Source: an uncultured Corynebacterium sp. (GTDB taxonomy: Bacteria; Actinomycetota; Actinomycetes; Mycobacteriales; Mycobacteriaceae). From it: a stretch of 64,000 bases of DNA. The DNA is taken from assembly GCF_946222305.1 (NCBI RefSeq), contig NZ_CAMIHZ010000011.1:1-64000 (forward strand), written 5' to 3'. Shown here one piece after another: positions 1 through 8,962 of the stretch. The position numbers were made by a program, and so were the translations under genes. How positions within the stretch are numbered: the stretch's first letter is position 1; every line of letters begins with the position of its first letter. The notes beneath the pieces are model-generated. The model was not told the DNA's origin and made no database searches. It worked only from the letters and a program-made list of their open reading frames with translations.

Positions 1-475
1 CTACGGACACAAGATCCGTACAAATAGGGTGTCCACTACTTGAGGGTAACCTCAGGGGTGGGGTAGGGTATCGTGGCGATATTCCGGCTGGGTGGGTTGT
101 TTGGCGTACGGAGAATTAGGGATTCGGGGGTTTTCTGCACCGAGAACCGAACGGATGAGGTGCAATTTGTTGTAAGGACGGTGCCTTCCGCCTCAGCTTT
201 GTGGAGCCAGTTGCATAGTGTGTTGTACCGACTGTGGCTTGAACTAGGTGCATTCGTGGGATATTCAGGGTCGATTTAGGGGGAATCCCTGATGTTAGCT
301 CAGTTGGCCAACGACTAGAGTGCTAATTGCATCCCAGCACAAACTAATTTTTTAGGCGATGTGCCCGTTCTATTGCTGAAGCTTATGGCTGAAGCACATG
401 TTCAACTGAAGTGGATGCTTAACGGACCATTCGCTGAACTACAGTTACAGCGAGCTGCAGATGAGGAGAATCGGA
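1..475. other. Intergenic region upstream of the ABC exporter
   Basis: No convincing gene is seen here. The 68-codon reading frame at 73-279 has no ribosome binding site and no recognisable composition. Two small inverted repeats are visible, GGACAC/GTGTCC (5-10 and 29-34) and TGAGG/CCTCA with a GTAA loop (41-54). They could belong to the end of a transcription unit lying outside the window. The promoter of the ABC operon should lie in the last 200 bases but I cannot place it. Confidence 0.4.
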
Positions 476-1219
476 ATGACCAGGGGAACAGTTAACGTCG
501 CGGCTCGAGCCGTTGACCTGAAAAAGAGTTATGGCCAAGGCGAGACGTCCGTACAAGCACTGCGCGGCGTCAATGTGGAGTTTGAAGAAGGAAAACTTAC
601 CGCGATTATGGGGCCTTCAGGTTCGGGTAAATCCACCCTCATGCACTGCATGGCGGGACTGGATTCAATCACCAGCGGCAATTGCTTTATTGGTGACACA
701 GAGATTTCTAATCTCAAAGACAAGCAGATTACCGCATTGCGCCGTGATCATCTCGGATTCATTTTCCAATCTTTCAACCTGGTTCCAACCCTCACTGCCA
801 AGGAAAATATCACCCTTCCCAGTGATATTGCCGGCCGTTCTGTGGATAAGGCATGGTTCGATGAAGTGACCTCACGACTGGGCCTTTCAAAGCGGCTTAG
901 CCACAGGCCTTCCGAATTATCCGGTGGACAACAACAGCGCGTAGCGTGTGCACGCGCATTGGTTTCCAAGCCCCATATTGTATTTGGTGACGAGCCCACC
1001 GGTAACTTGGATTCCAATAGCTCCACCGAAGTTCTGGATATTCTCCGCACCGCCGTTGACCAGGACGGACAGACGGTTGTAATAGTGACCCACGATCCCC
1101 GGGCTGCGTCCTACGCGGATCGCGTTATTTTTCTCGCCGACGGACAGATTGTTGATGAACTCCTCAGCCCAGGTTCTGAAGACATTCTCTCCACCATGGC
1201 TAAGATCCAAGATCTGTAA
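476..1219 (+). CDS. ABC exporter ATP-binding protein (LolD/MacB type)
   Basis: This is the ATPase subunit of an exporter of the MacB/LolCDE/FtsE class and should act at the inner face of the membrane with the permease that follows 14 bases downstream. The Walker A motif GPSGSGKST, the signature LSGGQQQR, Walker B with DEPTG and the switch histidine in VTHD are all present and ordered, so it should hydrolyse ATP. An ATG at 461 is in frame, but the GAGGAG at 463-468 lies just upstream of the ATG at 476, so I place the start there. The length of 247 residues is normal for the family. The substrate is unknown. FtsX-type pairs of this kind in actinobacteria are thought to move lipoproteins or peptides or to transmit a signal rather than import a solute. 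Confidence 0.9.
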   Translation: MTRGTVNVAARAVDLKKSYGQGETSVQALRGVNVEFEEGKLTAIMGPSGSGKSTLMHCMAGLDSITSGNCFIGDTEISNLKDKQITALRRDHLGFIFQSFNLVPTLTAKENITLPSDIAGRSVDKAWFDEVTSRLGLSKRLSHRPSELSGGQQQRVACARALVSKPHIVFGDEPTGNLDSNSSTEVLDILRTAVDQDGQTVVIVTHDPRAASYADRVIFLADGQIVDELLSPGSEDILSTMAKIQDL

Positions 1220-1233
1220 GGCGGGGGAGTGAT

Positions 1234-3861
1234 ATGAATAAGAGTTTGTGGCGCCTTTCTGCTCGCAGCGTTTTGGCTAATAAGGTTCGGTTTTTGCTGA
1301 CGATTCTGTCGGTCGTGCTCGGCACCGGTTTTATCGCCGGTTCCTTCATGTTCACGGACGCTCTACAGCGTTCCTTCGACGGTATTGTCTCCACCAGTTA
1401 CAGCGACGTCGACGTCGCGGTGCAACCCAAGCCCGGCGAACCGATGAAAGTCTCCGAGAAGTTGGGGGATAAACTCCGCGGAGAAACAGGCGTCGAAAAA
1501 GTCAATGTGGCAGACCAAGTAAACGCCCTATTGGCCGACAAGGACGACCAAGTTATCAAGACTGGCGGAGCGCCCTCTGTAGTCGGTGCTTACTATTCTA
1601 ACGAGGATGTTGTTGGTCCTGCGATTTCGATGGTTGAGGGAAGTGCACCGCGTGGCGATAAGCAGGTCGTACTAAACCAAACTGCGGCGGAAAAGAATGG
1701 GGTGAAAGCCGGCGACAAAATGACGGTTTTCACTCCAGATGGACGCCGTATGCCCATGACCGTCAGCGGCATTTACACCATCGATATGGAAGTCGGCGGA
1801 TATGCGGGCGCATTCATGGACGAAGATGCGTTCCTCAATAAGTTCAGCAATGGACAATTGAAGGAAGGATATTTCGTAAAAGGTAAGCCGGGGACTAACC
1901 CCGCTGAGCTGAAGAGCACTCTCGCAAAGAAATACCCCAACGCGAACATCGAAGAGGGCCAAATCATCGCCGAGGAGCAGTCAAAGCAAATTAGCGAGGC
2001 ACTCAAATTCGTCAATTACTTCCTGGTAGCATTCGGCCTCGTGGCACTGCTGGTGGGCACCTTTATTATTGCCAATACCTTTTCGATGATTGTTGCCCAG
2101 CGTATGCGCGAATTCGCCCTACTGCGCTCGTTGGGTATGTCCCAAGGCCAGCTCACTATTTCCGTGATTCTCGAAGCCATTCTGGTGGGCATTGTCGGTT
2201 CGCTGCTCGGCGTGCTCGCGGGTGTGGGCATCGTCAAGGCAATCTACGCCATCATGGACGCGTTCGGCTTTGGGCTGCCGACTTCTGGTTTAACGTTGAC
2301 GCCCCAAGCCATCGTCATCCCGCTCGTCCTTGGGCTTTTGGTCACTGTGGCGAGCGCTTGGGCGCCGGCCCGCCGAGCGGGCCGCGTGCACCCCGTAGAA
2401 GCCATGCGTTCCGGAGATCAGTCTTCTTCGAGTTCACTCAAGGCCCGTACACTCATCGGCACCCTTATCTTCCTGTTGGGTACCGCTGCTGCCGTGTACT
2501 CGTCTTTCATTTGGACGGAAGCGGATACCAAACCACGTGCCATCCTCGTGGGCGTGGGTGCCCTGTTCATCATTGTCGGTACATTCCTCATCTCACCCGC
2601 CCTTTCGCGCATCATCGTGCCCGGTCTCGGCCGAGCGATCGGAGCCCCATTCGGATCCGTCGGAAAACTGGCCGCCACCAACTCTCAGCGCAATCCACGT
2701 CGCACCGCGGCTACCGCGTTTGCTCTGACCTTAGGAGTAGCCCTCGTCGCCTCCTTCGGCATGCTTGGCGCATCCATGAAGGCCTCGATTAGCGGAGTGC
2801 TGGAAAGTAGCATCAGTGCCGATTACGTCGTTGCCGGTGACACGCAGGGCGCATTCACGGTTACAAATCCAGCTTTACAGGACATCAAGAAAACCGAAGG
2901 CGTGGGCCAAGCGATGGCCGTGCGCGCCACACCTCTTTCCCCACTGAAAACGCAAAAGCATGTCGCGGGTGTATTTACTGTCGACGGTGATGTCACCAAG
3001 GGGGTGAAGGCCACTGTGAAGAGTGGTTCCCTGGACCTCAGCAATAATGGTGCCATCGTCGATGCGAAGGTGGCTGAGGCCAACGGTTGGAAAGTCGGAG
3101 ACAAAATCAAGCTGGGCCTGTCGAGCCACTCGGGTGGGGATCCGCACTCCCAAAGCTCGCAGCTTCCAGATCAGCTAACTGGCAAACCATTGACGACCGT
3201 CACAGTAAACGGAATCTACGAGCCCAACCAGGTTCTCGGCGAGTTAGTCCTCAGCCAGGATCTGGTGGACGATCTCTCGAAGGACGGATCACCGCTGGCA
3301 GCATTTACCAAGAACACCCCCATCATGATGGTCCTCGTAAATGCGGCCGGTGGCATGGACTCAGAGACCCTCAAATCCAACCTCGAGGAATCCTTGGACA
3401 AGTACATCATCTTCCAAGTGCTGTCCCCGCAAGAGCTGGCTGGTCAGAGTGCTCAGATGGTCGATGGCATGCTGAACACGCTCTACGCTCTGCTGGCACT
3501 CGCAATCGTTGTGGCTGTGCTGGGTATCATCAACACCCTTGCACTAAACGTCATCGAGCGCCGACAAGAGATCGGAATGCTGCGCGCGGTGGGAACCTTC
3601 CGCGGGCAAGTACGCCGCATGATTTCCCTCGAGGCCATTCAGATCGCCATCTACGGTGCACTCGTCGGCGTATTGGTAGGCCTTGGCCTGGGCTGGTGTT
3701 TCATCCGAGTGCTGCAAGGCACCGGGTTGAACGAAATCGCGGTCCCATGGGGCCAAGTCGCCGCGATGATGGTGGGATCCGCAGTGGTGGGTGCAGTGGC
3801 CGCACTGTGGCCGGCGCGCAAGGCAGCACGCACCGCCCCGCTCGAAGCGATCACTGACTAG
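1234..3861 (+). CDS. FtsX-like ABC transporter permease
   Basis: An 875-residue membrane protein and partner of the preceding ATPase. It has two copies of the MacB-periplasmic-domain plus FtsX arrangement. A first membrane helix near residues 15-40 is followed by an extracytoplasmic domain to about 255 and then three helices. The same plan repeats in the second half, ending with helices around 755-785 and 805-860. Each half ends in the family-typical cytoplasmic segment, PARRAGRVHPVEAMRSG in the middle and PARKAARTAPLEAITD at the C terminus. GGGGGAGTG just upstream serves as ribosome binding site. The length agrees with fused actinobacterial FtsX permeases. What it exports cannot be read from the sequence. 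Confidence 0.88.
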   Translation: MNKSLWRLSARSVLANKVRFLLTILSVVLGTGFIAGSFMFTDALQRSFDGIVSTSYSDVDVAVQPKPGEPMKVSEKLGDKLRGETGVEKVNVADQVNALLADKDDQVIKTGGAPSVVGAYYSNEDVVGPAISMVEGSAPRGDKQVVLNQTAAEKNGVKAGDKMTVFTPDGRRMPMTVSGIYTIDMEVGGYAGAFMDEDAFLNKFSNGQLKEGYFVKGKPGTNPAELKSTLAKKYPNANIEEGQIIAEEQSKQISEALKFVNYFLVAFGLVALLVGTFIIANTFSMIVAQRMREFALLRSLGMSQGQLTISVILEAILVGIVGSLLGVLAGVGIVKAIYAIMDAFGFGLPTSGLTLTPQAIVIPLVLGLLVTVASAWAPARRAGRVHPVEAMRSGDQSSSSSLKARTLIGTLIFLLGTAAAVYSSFIWTEADTKPRAILVGVGALFIIVGTFLISPALSRIIVPGLGRAIGAPFGSVGKLAATNSQRNPRRTAATAFALTLGVALVASFGMLGASMKASISGVLESSISADYVVAGDTQGAFTVTNPALQDIKKTEGVGQAMAVRATPLSPLKTQKHVAGVFTVDGDVTKGVKATVKSGSLDLSNNGAIVDAKVAEANGWKVGDKIKLGLSSHSGGDPHSQSSQLPDQLTGKPLTTVTVNGIYEPNQVLGELVLSQDLVDDLSKDGSPLAAFTKNTPIMMVLVNAAGGMDSETLKSNLEESLDKYIIFQVLSPQELAGQSAQMVDGMLNTLYALLALAIVVAVLGIINTLALNVIERRQEIGMLRAVGTFRGQVRRMISLEAIQIAIYGALVGVLVGLGLGWCFIRVLQGTGLNEIAVPWGQVAAMMVGSAVVGAVAALWPARKAARTAPLEAITD

Positions 3862-3892
3862 TAGGCAACTGCAACGCTGCTCAGCAGGGGCT

Positions 3893-3898
3893 TACAAT
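3893..3898 (+). promoter_or_regulatory. Putative -10 box TACAAT of a leaderless mRNA
   Basis: TACAAT ends seven bases before the ATG at 3906 and no Shine-Dalgarno sequence lies between. A transcript starting at the A of the ATG is the simplest reading. The location is inferred from the motif only. Confidence 0.5.
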
Positions 3899-3905
3899 AG
3901 ACCCC

Positions 3906-4895
3906 ATGAGTTCTGAACAGCGACCGGAGAGCACCCAAACTCCCAACTCCGACATCGTGAACCTGCCATCCGCTCCGGGGGACATCCAGGAAGGCGTAAA
4001 GCCTCTCACCCCCGCGCAGCAGGTGCCACAGTTGTCGGATTATTTCGAGGATAATTACCCAGAGCTGTTTCGTTCGCTGACGACAGACGAGGGCGCGCCC
4101 TACCGCGAACAGGGCACTGCCGTGCCCGCTGAGCTGATCGCCGACACTGAGGGTCGTTGGGCACGGTTCCCAGACCTGCTCACCCACGCCAGCTTGCTTG
4201 TCCTCGGGGCTGGCCTCGATCACCGTATGCCACACGTCGCCCAGCTGTCTCCAGACACCAAGGTGGAAAACTGGACAGATGTAGCGCACCTCCCCGCGCT
4301 TCCAGAAGGGATTACAGCCCGCATCGTCACGCCAAGTAACCCGACCGGGAAATTGGCCATTAGCTTGCACGGCGGGCCCGGCTGGTTCGGCGATGGTACT
4401 AGCCACGATTTCCTCTGGCTCCCGCTCTTTGCTGCCCTTGCCGAACAATCGGGAACTACGGTCGTGGACCTTACTTTCCCGCTTCCCGGCGCCAATAATT
4501 GGTCGTGGGAACCCACCCAGCAGGCAGTCGCCGTAGCCACCCAGACAATCTCGAATGCCGCTCCGACATTAAATTGCGAGGCCAATGAGCTAGCGCTGAT
4601 CACCTTCGGCTCCGGCATTCTTGCTGCTGAAGCTGCGGCCGAGCACTTCGATCGCTTCCTCTTTATGACGCCCCGCGTTCCCAGTGAGGACTTCGCCCAA
4701 GCGCTGCGTGGGGCGTCGGTATATATTTCGCTAGCGACGCAGGACACCCGCGCCGACGACGAAGCCGCAGTTCGAGCCTACTTCGATGATGCAGAGGCGA
4801 AGGTCGAATACGACCTCAATGAATCTGAACACCTCATTGCCGCACCAGCGGTGTGGCGCGAGCGCATAGAAAAGGCCACGCGCTGGTTGCGGTAA
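3906..4895 (+). CDS. Alpha/beta-hydrolase-like protein
   Basis: A 329-residue protein without signal peptide. Its middle contains ISLHGGPGWFGDG (around residues 150-165), which resembles the HGGPG oxyanion-hole segment of alpha/beta hydrolases. After it come alternating hydrophobic strands and, near the end, SEHLIAAP, which could carry the catalytic histidine. A clear GxSxG nucleophile elbow is missing; ITFGSGILAAEAAAEHF takes its place, so the serine may be in a degenerate GSG context or activity may be lost. The start is supported by the leaderless -10 box. It faces the GntR gene convergently. The biological role is not recognisable. Close corynebacterial homologs are probably annotated only as hydrolase or hypothetical. 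Confidence 0.7.
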   Translation: MSSEQRPESTQTPNSDIVNLPSAPGDIQEGVKPLTPAQQVPQLSDYFEDNYPELFRSLTTDEGAPYREQGTAVPAELIADTEGRWARFPDLLTHASLLVLGAGLDHRMPHVAQLSPDTKVENWTDVAHLPALPEGITARIVTPSNPTGKLAISLHGGPGWFGDGTSHDFLWLPLFAALAEQSGTTVVDLTFPLPGANNWSWEPTQQAVAVATQTISNAAPTLNCEANELALITFGSGILAAEAAAEHFDRFLFMTPRVPSEDFAQALRGASVYISLATQDTRADDEAAVRAYFDDAEAKVEYDLNESEHLIAAPAVWRERIEKATRWLR

Positions 4896-4927
4896 TTTTC
4901 GCGCGCTGGTCACGATGATTTCGCTCA

Positions 4928-4960
4928 CCGGCAGCGGAGCGCCACGCCGGCAGCGGAGCG
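4928..4960. repeat. 14-bp direct repeat CCGGCAGCGGAGCG
   Basis: Two identical 14-base copies at 4928-4941 and 4947-4960, five bases apart, between the convergent hydrolase and GntR genes. Probably slippage-derived; no function inferred. Confidence 0.75.
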
Positions 4961-5599
4961 TTAGGCGCGCAGCTGGAAATCGCTAGTGTACGACTCGTTC
5001 AGGCAGTCGCGTGTGCGAACGATGGTATCGCGCAGTAACTCTGCAGCGTTGGAGCGCTGATCCCCACGCAAGAGATCGACGATCTTGCGGTACTCAGAGA
5101 TGTAGGGGGCTTGGAACTCGTCCTTGGTCTTGCTGATCTCGATGATCGAAAGGCGCATCTTCGCCAGAATTTCGTCCATCAGCTCATCGAGCTGCTCACT
5201 GCCAGACGCGCGGATAATGGCGCGGTGGAAGTTCTGCATTTCTGTAGCTACACCAAAGTCGTCACCGATGCGCAAACAGCGTTCTGCTTGAGAAACATAA
5301 GTTTCGAGCTCGTCGACATCGAGGTGTTCGCCCCACAAGAGTGCGGCGGGTTCCATGTGGGCGCGCGCCGTATAGTAGTCGCGTGCGTCTTCCAGCGTGG
5401 GGGCTGCTATGAAGACTCCACGATTTGGGATGCGCTCCAAGAGGCCCTGCGCGCACAGCGTCGCAAAGCTCTCGCGCAGGGTATTACGGGAAACCTCTAG
5501 TTGCTTCGCAAGAGCCAACTCATTGAGTTTTTCACCGGGGGTGAAGCGGCCCGAGGCGATGGCGCGTCGGATGTCGGAGGTCACTTCGGTTGAACGCAT
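4961..5599 (-). CDS. GntR-family regulator with FCD ligand domain
   Basis: A 212-residue repressor-type protein. Residues 1-65 form the winged helix of the GntR family (SDIRRAIASGRFTPGEKLNE, then LAKQLEVSRNTLRESF and the wing RIPNRGVFIA). The rest is an all-helical FCD domain that binds small organic acids, with NFHRAIIRASG in the usual metal/ligand position. The length fits the FadR/VanR subgroup. The upstream region (5629-5640) carries TTGTTAAACAA, which fits the TNGTNNNACNA operator rule of FadR-type regulators, so autoregulation is likely. No catabolic operon lies next to it, so its regulated pathway cannot be inferred from the neighbours. Confidence 0.88.
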   Translation of the reverse strand: MRSTEVTSDIRRAIASGRFTPGEKLNELALAKQLEVSRNTLRESFATLCAQGLLERIPNRGVFIAAPTLEDARDYYTARAHMEPAALLWGEHLDVDELETYVSQAERCLRIGDDFGVATEMQNFHRAIIRASGSEQLDELMDEILAKMRLSIIEISKTKDEFQAPYISEYRKIVDLLRGDQRSNAAELLRDTIVRTRDCLNESYTSDFQLRA

Positions 5600-5626
5600 G
5601 GTCCTAGTTTACTTAAAAGATCGCCA

Positions 5627-5641
5627 AGTTGTTAAACAACT
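5627..5641. promoter_or_regulatory. Candidate GntR operator (7-1-7 palindrome)
   Basis: AGTTGTT-A-AACAACT is a perfect inverted repeat 27 bases upstream of the GntR start codon. Its core fits the FadR-family consensus TNGTNNNACNA. The sequence is seen directly; binding by the adjacent protein is inferred. Confidence 0.6.
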
Positions 5642-5794
5642 GCATCGACGCAGACGGTGGAATCTGTTCCTTGAGCCGGAAGAAATGTTCAACAAAATTG
5701 GTGATTGCTGTTCGGCAAGTGTGGAACTACGTTGTTAGAACCAATGCGGGGGTGGGGTGAGGGCTAGGCGATCGCGCGGTTTCAGTGAGCCGGT

Positions 5795-6304
5795 CTAGGA
5801 ATTCCTGGAAGAATCCTGGATCGTAGACTCCGCGAGCTGCTCCAGCACCCGCAAGCCACTGGTTAACGAGTCGCGCTCTTCCGCAGAAAGCTGAGCGAAT
5901 AGCTCCTGAAGAGCAGAGTTCCGCGTGAGGTTTACCCGGTCAACGGCTTCCCGCCCACTATCGGTAATGCTGAGGATTACGGCTCGGCCATCTTGCGGCG
6001 CGCGGGAACGCTTGATGTAGCCCAACGCTTCCAAAGCCGAGGCGTGCTGACTCATCGACGGCTGGCTGACGCCGGAAAGTCGCGCCATGAGAGCCATGGG
6101 GCGTGGCCCTTCCTTGAGCTGGTTCAGCGTACTCGTCTGATTAATCGTGAGTTCGGCATTGCCGTTGAGGATGCGCATCATGTGCACACCTTTTCGGATG
6201 CTATCGCGAGTGAGGACAGCTAATGCCGCGTTTTCTTGGCCACCTGAGGAATGGTTGGCGACGGGTTCAGTAGAAGCAACTAGTCGATTTTTGTTTTCAA
6301 CCAC
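5795..6304 (-). CDS. MarR-family transcriptional regulator
   Basis: A winged-helix regulator of about 169 residues. The recognition region reads MALMARLSGVSQPSMSQHAS, followed by the wing RAPQDGRAVILSITDSGRE, both characteristic of MarR. A long amphipathic helix at each end supports a dimer. The frame can be opened from a TTG at 6337. However, a TATAGT box lies six bases before the GTG at 6304 and no Shine-Dalgarno is present, so I prefer a leaderless start at 6304. It stands alone between the GntR gene and the DUF3239 gene, and its ligand and targets are unknown. A MarR gene is also part of the corresponding M. tuberculosis neighbourhood, though not in the same place. Confidence 0.85.
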   Translation of the reverse strand: MVENKNRLVASTEPVANHSSGGQENAALAVLTRDSIRKGVHMMRILNGNAELTINQTSTLNQLKEGPRPMALMARLSGVSQPSMSQHASALEALGYIKRSRAPQDGRAVILSITDSGREAVDRVNLTRNSALQELFAQLSAEERDSLTSGLRVLEQLAESTIQDSSRNS

Positions 6305-6405
6305 ACGAAAACTATACGTCCCGCTACCACTATTCAATCGATAAACCCTTGTAATCGGTCCAGAACAATCCGATATAGCCCTAGACTTGCTACACAGTTC
6401 AAGAG

Positions 6406-6440
6406 AATCGGCGCTGAGGCTGTTTGCCCCAGCGCCGATT
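6406..6440 (-). terminator. Terminator downstream of the DUF3239 gene
   Basis: An 11-bp perfect stem, AATCGGCGCTG pairing with CAGCGCCGATT around a 13-base loop, about 100 bases after the leftward-transcribed DUF3239 gene. The minus strand continues with a weak T-rich tract. Confidence 0.6.
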
Positions 6441-6536
6441 ACGACCTAAAAGTGCTGCTCCTCGCTACCTTCCACCAGTGATGCTAACTCCACTGCTTGG
6501 CGCAACGCGAGTAGTCTGGCGATACACGCACGCTAA

Positions 6537-7187
6537 CTAGTCATTAATCAATAACAGGTTTCGCTTGGTCTTCTTGACATCCTCTAGTCGTTCAATACCT
6601 TTTTCTACCCTCTTCCATTCCTGTTCCGGGATGGCTTTCTCAGCTTTGTCCCAGATCTTCTGGTCCGAAGTTCCCCAAGCGACGGGCATGGGGGAAATCT
6701 CTTCGTAAGTGTGCTGGCTGCGGAAAGAGCGGTTGCCAAGGACTGCCATCGACGGCACTCGCGCCCCAACTTCGCGGCGCACGCCCGGCACACTCGTCAC
6801 CACTCGGCCCGCGAGTGCCGGTTGGGAACCCCGTGTCTCTGGCTCCGCGGCGGCGTCAACATAGGCCAACAATAAAATATCGCGAGCATTGACCTCGGCA
6901 ATGACGGCAGGGACCAGCTGGTAGGCGTCGTAGTATTGCTGTGGAGTTCCCATCTTTCTGGGTAGCACCGGGATGAGGGCCAAGCTGAGCAGGGCAAATA
7001 CGCCCAGGATGATGGCCAAAGCGATGCTGACAATCGCCACACCCTTAATTGCGAAGATCACCCCAATGACGATGAACATAATCAATGCCAGGAGAGCGGC
7101 GGAAATCTGGGCACGCTTGGCGTCACGGAAAAATTCGTTGTGCTTGCGTGCGTATTCTTCTTCGACGTCGAAACGGAAGTTAGTCAT
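6537..7187 (-). CDS. DUF3239-type membrane protein
   Basis: A 216-residue protein with two adjacent membrane helices near residues 28-48 and 52-75, then a soluble domain of about 140 residues containing VVTSVPGVRREVGARVPSMAVLG. I associate it with the DUF3239 family of corynebacteria, whose function is not known. It starts two bases after the stop codon of the XPB helicase, so the two are almost certainly cotranscribed and perhaps translationally coupled. Assignment to the family is from memory of the sequence pattern; the membrane topology is read directly. Confidence 0.7.
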   Translation of the reverse strand: MTNFRFDVEEEYARKHNEFFRDAKRAQISAALLALIMFIVIGVIFAIKGVAIVSIALAIILGVFALLSLALIPVLPRKMGTPQQYYDAYQLVPAVIAEVNARDILLLAYVDAAAEPETRGSQPALAGRVVTSVPGVRREVGARVPSMAVLGNRSFRSQHTYEEISPMPVAWGTSDQKIWDKAEKAIPEQEWKRVEKGIERLEDVKKTKRNLLLIND

Positions 7188-7189
7188 TT

Positions 7190-8866
7190 CTAGTACAAGT
7201 CCTCGGAGTCCATAATGCGGTAGCCATAGCCTTGTTCAGCCAAGAAGCGCTGGCGGTAAGCTGCATAATCTGCATCAAGTGTGTCACGGGTGACCACAGA
7301 ATAGAAGAATGCGCCACCACCATTGGGTTTCGGTCGTAAAATCCGGCCCAAACGTTGCGCTTCCTCCTGCCGGGAACCAAATGTGCCGGATACTTGAATA
7401 GCCACAGAGGCGCCGGGAAGATCGACCGAGAAGTTAGCTACCTTGCTGACAGCCAACACCTTGATCTCCCCATCGCGGAACTGTTGGTAGAGTTTTTCTC
7501 GTTTCGCCGTACCGGTGCGACCGTCGATGACCGGCACGTCGAATTTCTCTGCAATCTCCTCCAATTGGTCGAGGTACGCGCCGATGATCAACGTGGGCTC
7601 ATCTGGATGCAGCTCCAGAATGCGACGGACAATAGTGTTCTTCTTCGGGGAAGTGGCCGCCAAGCGGTACTTGTCGGTCTGCTCGGCCACTGCGTAAGCC
7701 ATCCGCTCGTCATCGTCCAGCTGCACACGCACCTCGGTGCAATCGGCGGGAGCGATCCATCCTTGAGCTTCGATGTCCTTCCACGGGGCGTCGTAGCGTT
7801 TCGGGCCGATCAAGCTGAACACATCGCCTTCGCGACCGTCCTCACGAACCAACGTGGCGGTGAGGCCCAGTCGACGACGTGATTGCAGGTCACTCGTCAT
7901 GCGGAACACAGGTGCAGGCAGCAGGTGCACCTCGTCGTAAATAATCAAGCCCCAATCACGTGAATCGAAGACTTCTAGGGCTTTAAATTCGCCCTTTGTT
8001 TTGCGCGTAATCACCTGGTAAGTAGCGATGGTGACGGGGCGAATTTCCTTCTTTTCGCCGGAGTACTCGCCGATTTCTTCTTCGGTCAAACTGGTGCGTC
8101 GAATCAACTCGTCACGCCACTGTCGCCCCGCGACCGTGTTAGTCACCAAGATCAGTGTGGTGGCCTGCGCCTTCGCCATGGCGGCGGCACCGACCATGGT
8201 TTTACCCGCGCCACATGGCAAAACGACTACACCCGAGCCGCCTTCCCAGAAGCTATCGGCAGCCATTTCTTGGTAGTCACGCAATTGCCACTGCTCGTGC
8301 TCCTGCGATAGGGCAATGGGGTGCGCTTCGCCATCGACGTATCCCGCTACGTCCTCGGCGGGCCAGCCGACCTTCAGCAGCTCTTGCTTCAACCGGCCAC
8401 GCTCGGAGGGGTGCACCATTACGGTGTCCTCGTCGATGTTTTGGCCCAGCATCGGCTTGATCTTCTTGTGCCGTTGAATTTCTGCCAGCACCGCAGGATC
8501 CTTCGATTCCAGAATCAACCCATGGGCCGGGTGCTTCGCCAAAGTCAGCCGACCGTAGCGATCCATCGTGTCGGCAATATCGATGAGCAGTGGCTGGGGC
8601 ACGGGGAATCGGGAGTATCGCTCGAGAACATCCACGACCTGCTCGGCGTCATGTCCAGCAGCCCGCGCATTCCACAGCGCCAAGGGAGTGATCCGGTACG
8701 TGTGCACATGTTCTGGCGCACGCTCCAACTCCGCAAAAGGAGCCAACGCATTGCGCGCATCACCAGCAGCCGGGTGGTCTATTTCCAGCAGAACAGTCTT
8801 ATCGGATTGAACGATCAGGGGGCCATCGCCGAAAGGCAAGCCGATCATCTCCATTTCGAGTCGCAC
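7190..8866 (-). CDS. XPB-type DNA repair helicase
   Basis: A 558-residue superfamily 2 helicase of the bacterial XPB (ERCC3/Rad25) type, known in mycobacteria as a 3'-5' DNA helicase. Residues 1-75 form an N-terminal domain starting after GPLIVQSDKTVLLE. The Walker A motif is PCGAGKT (near residue 220), motif II is DEVH in IIYDEVHLLPAP, motif III is LTAT, and the QEEAQRLGRILRPK segment is motif VI. An RED-like element, LVREDGREGD, follows motif III as in XPB proteins. A GTG start at 8866 gives the usual N terminus; an ATG four codons on is the alternative. The helicase-associated gene lies 96 bases upstream and DUF3239 directly downstream. Expected role: nucleotide excision repair or a related DNA-unwinding step. 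Confidence 0.93.
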   Translation of the reverse strand: MRLEMEMIGLPFGDGPLIVQSDKTVLLEIDHPAAGDARNALAPFAELERAPEHVHTYRITPLALWNARAAGHDAEQVVDVLERYSRFPVPQPLLIDIADTMDRYGRLTLAKHPAHGLILESKDPAVLAEIQRHKKIKPMLGQNIDEDTVMVHPSERGRLKQELLKVGWPAEDVAGYVDGEAHPIALSQEHEQWQLRDYQEMAADSFWEGGSGVVVLPCGAGKTMVGAAAMAKAQATTLILVTNTVAGRQWRDELIRRTSLTEEEIGEYSGEKKEIRPVTIATYQVITRKTKGEFKALEVFDSRDWGLIIYDEVHLLPAPVFRMTSDLQSRRRLGLTATLVREDGREGDVFSLIGPKRYDAPWKDIEAQGWIAPADCTEVRVQLDDDERMAYAVAEQTDKYRLAATSPKKNTIVRRILELHPDEPTLIIGAYLDQLEEIAEKFDVPVIDGRTGTAKREKLYQQFRDGEIKVLAVSKVANFSVDLPGASVAIQVSGTFGSRQEEAQRLGRILRPKPNGGGAFFYSVVTRDTLDADYAAYRQRFLAEQGYGYRIMDSEDLY

Positions 8867-8962
8867 GAGCGGACCTTACGGGGCAGTCCCCGCAGTCACG
8901 TTTCGATTCAAACAAGCTATTGTATCGCGACAACCCCTCAACAGGCGATGAGGTGGATTCCA

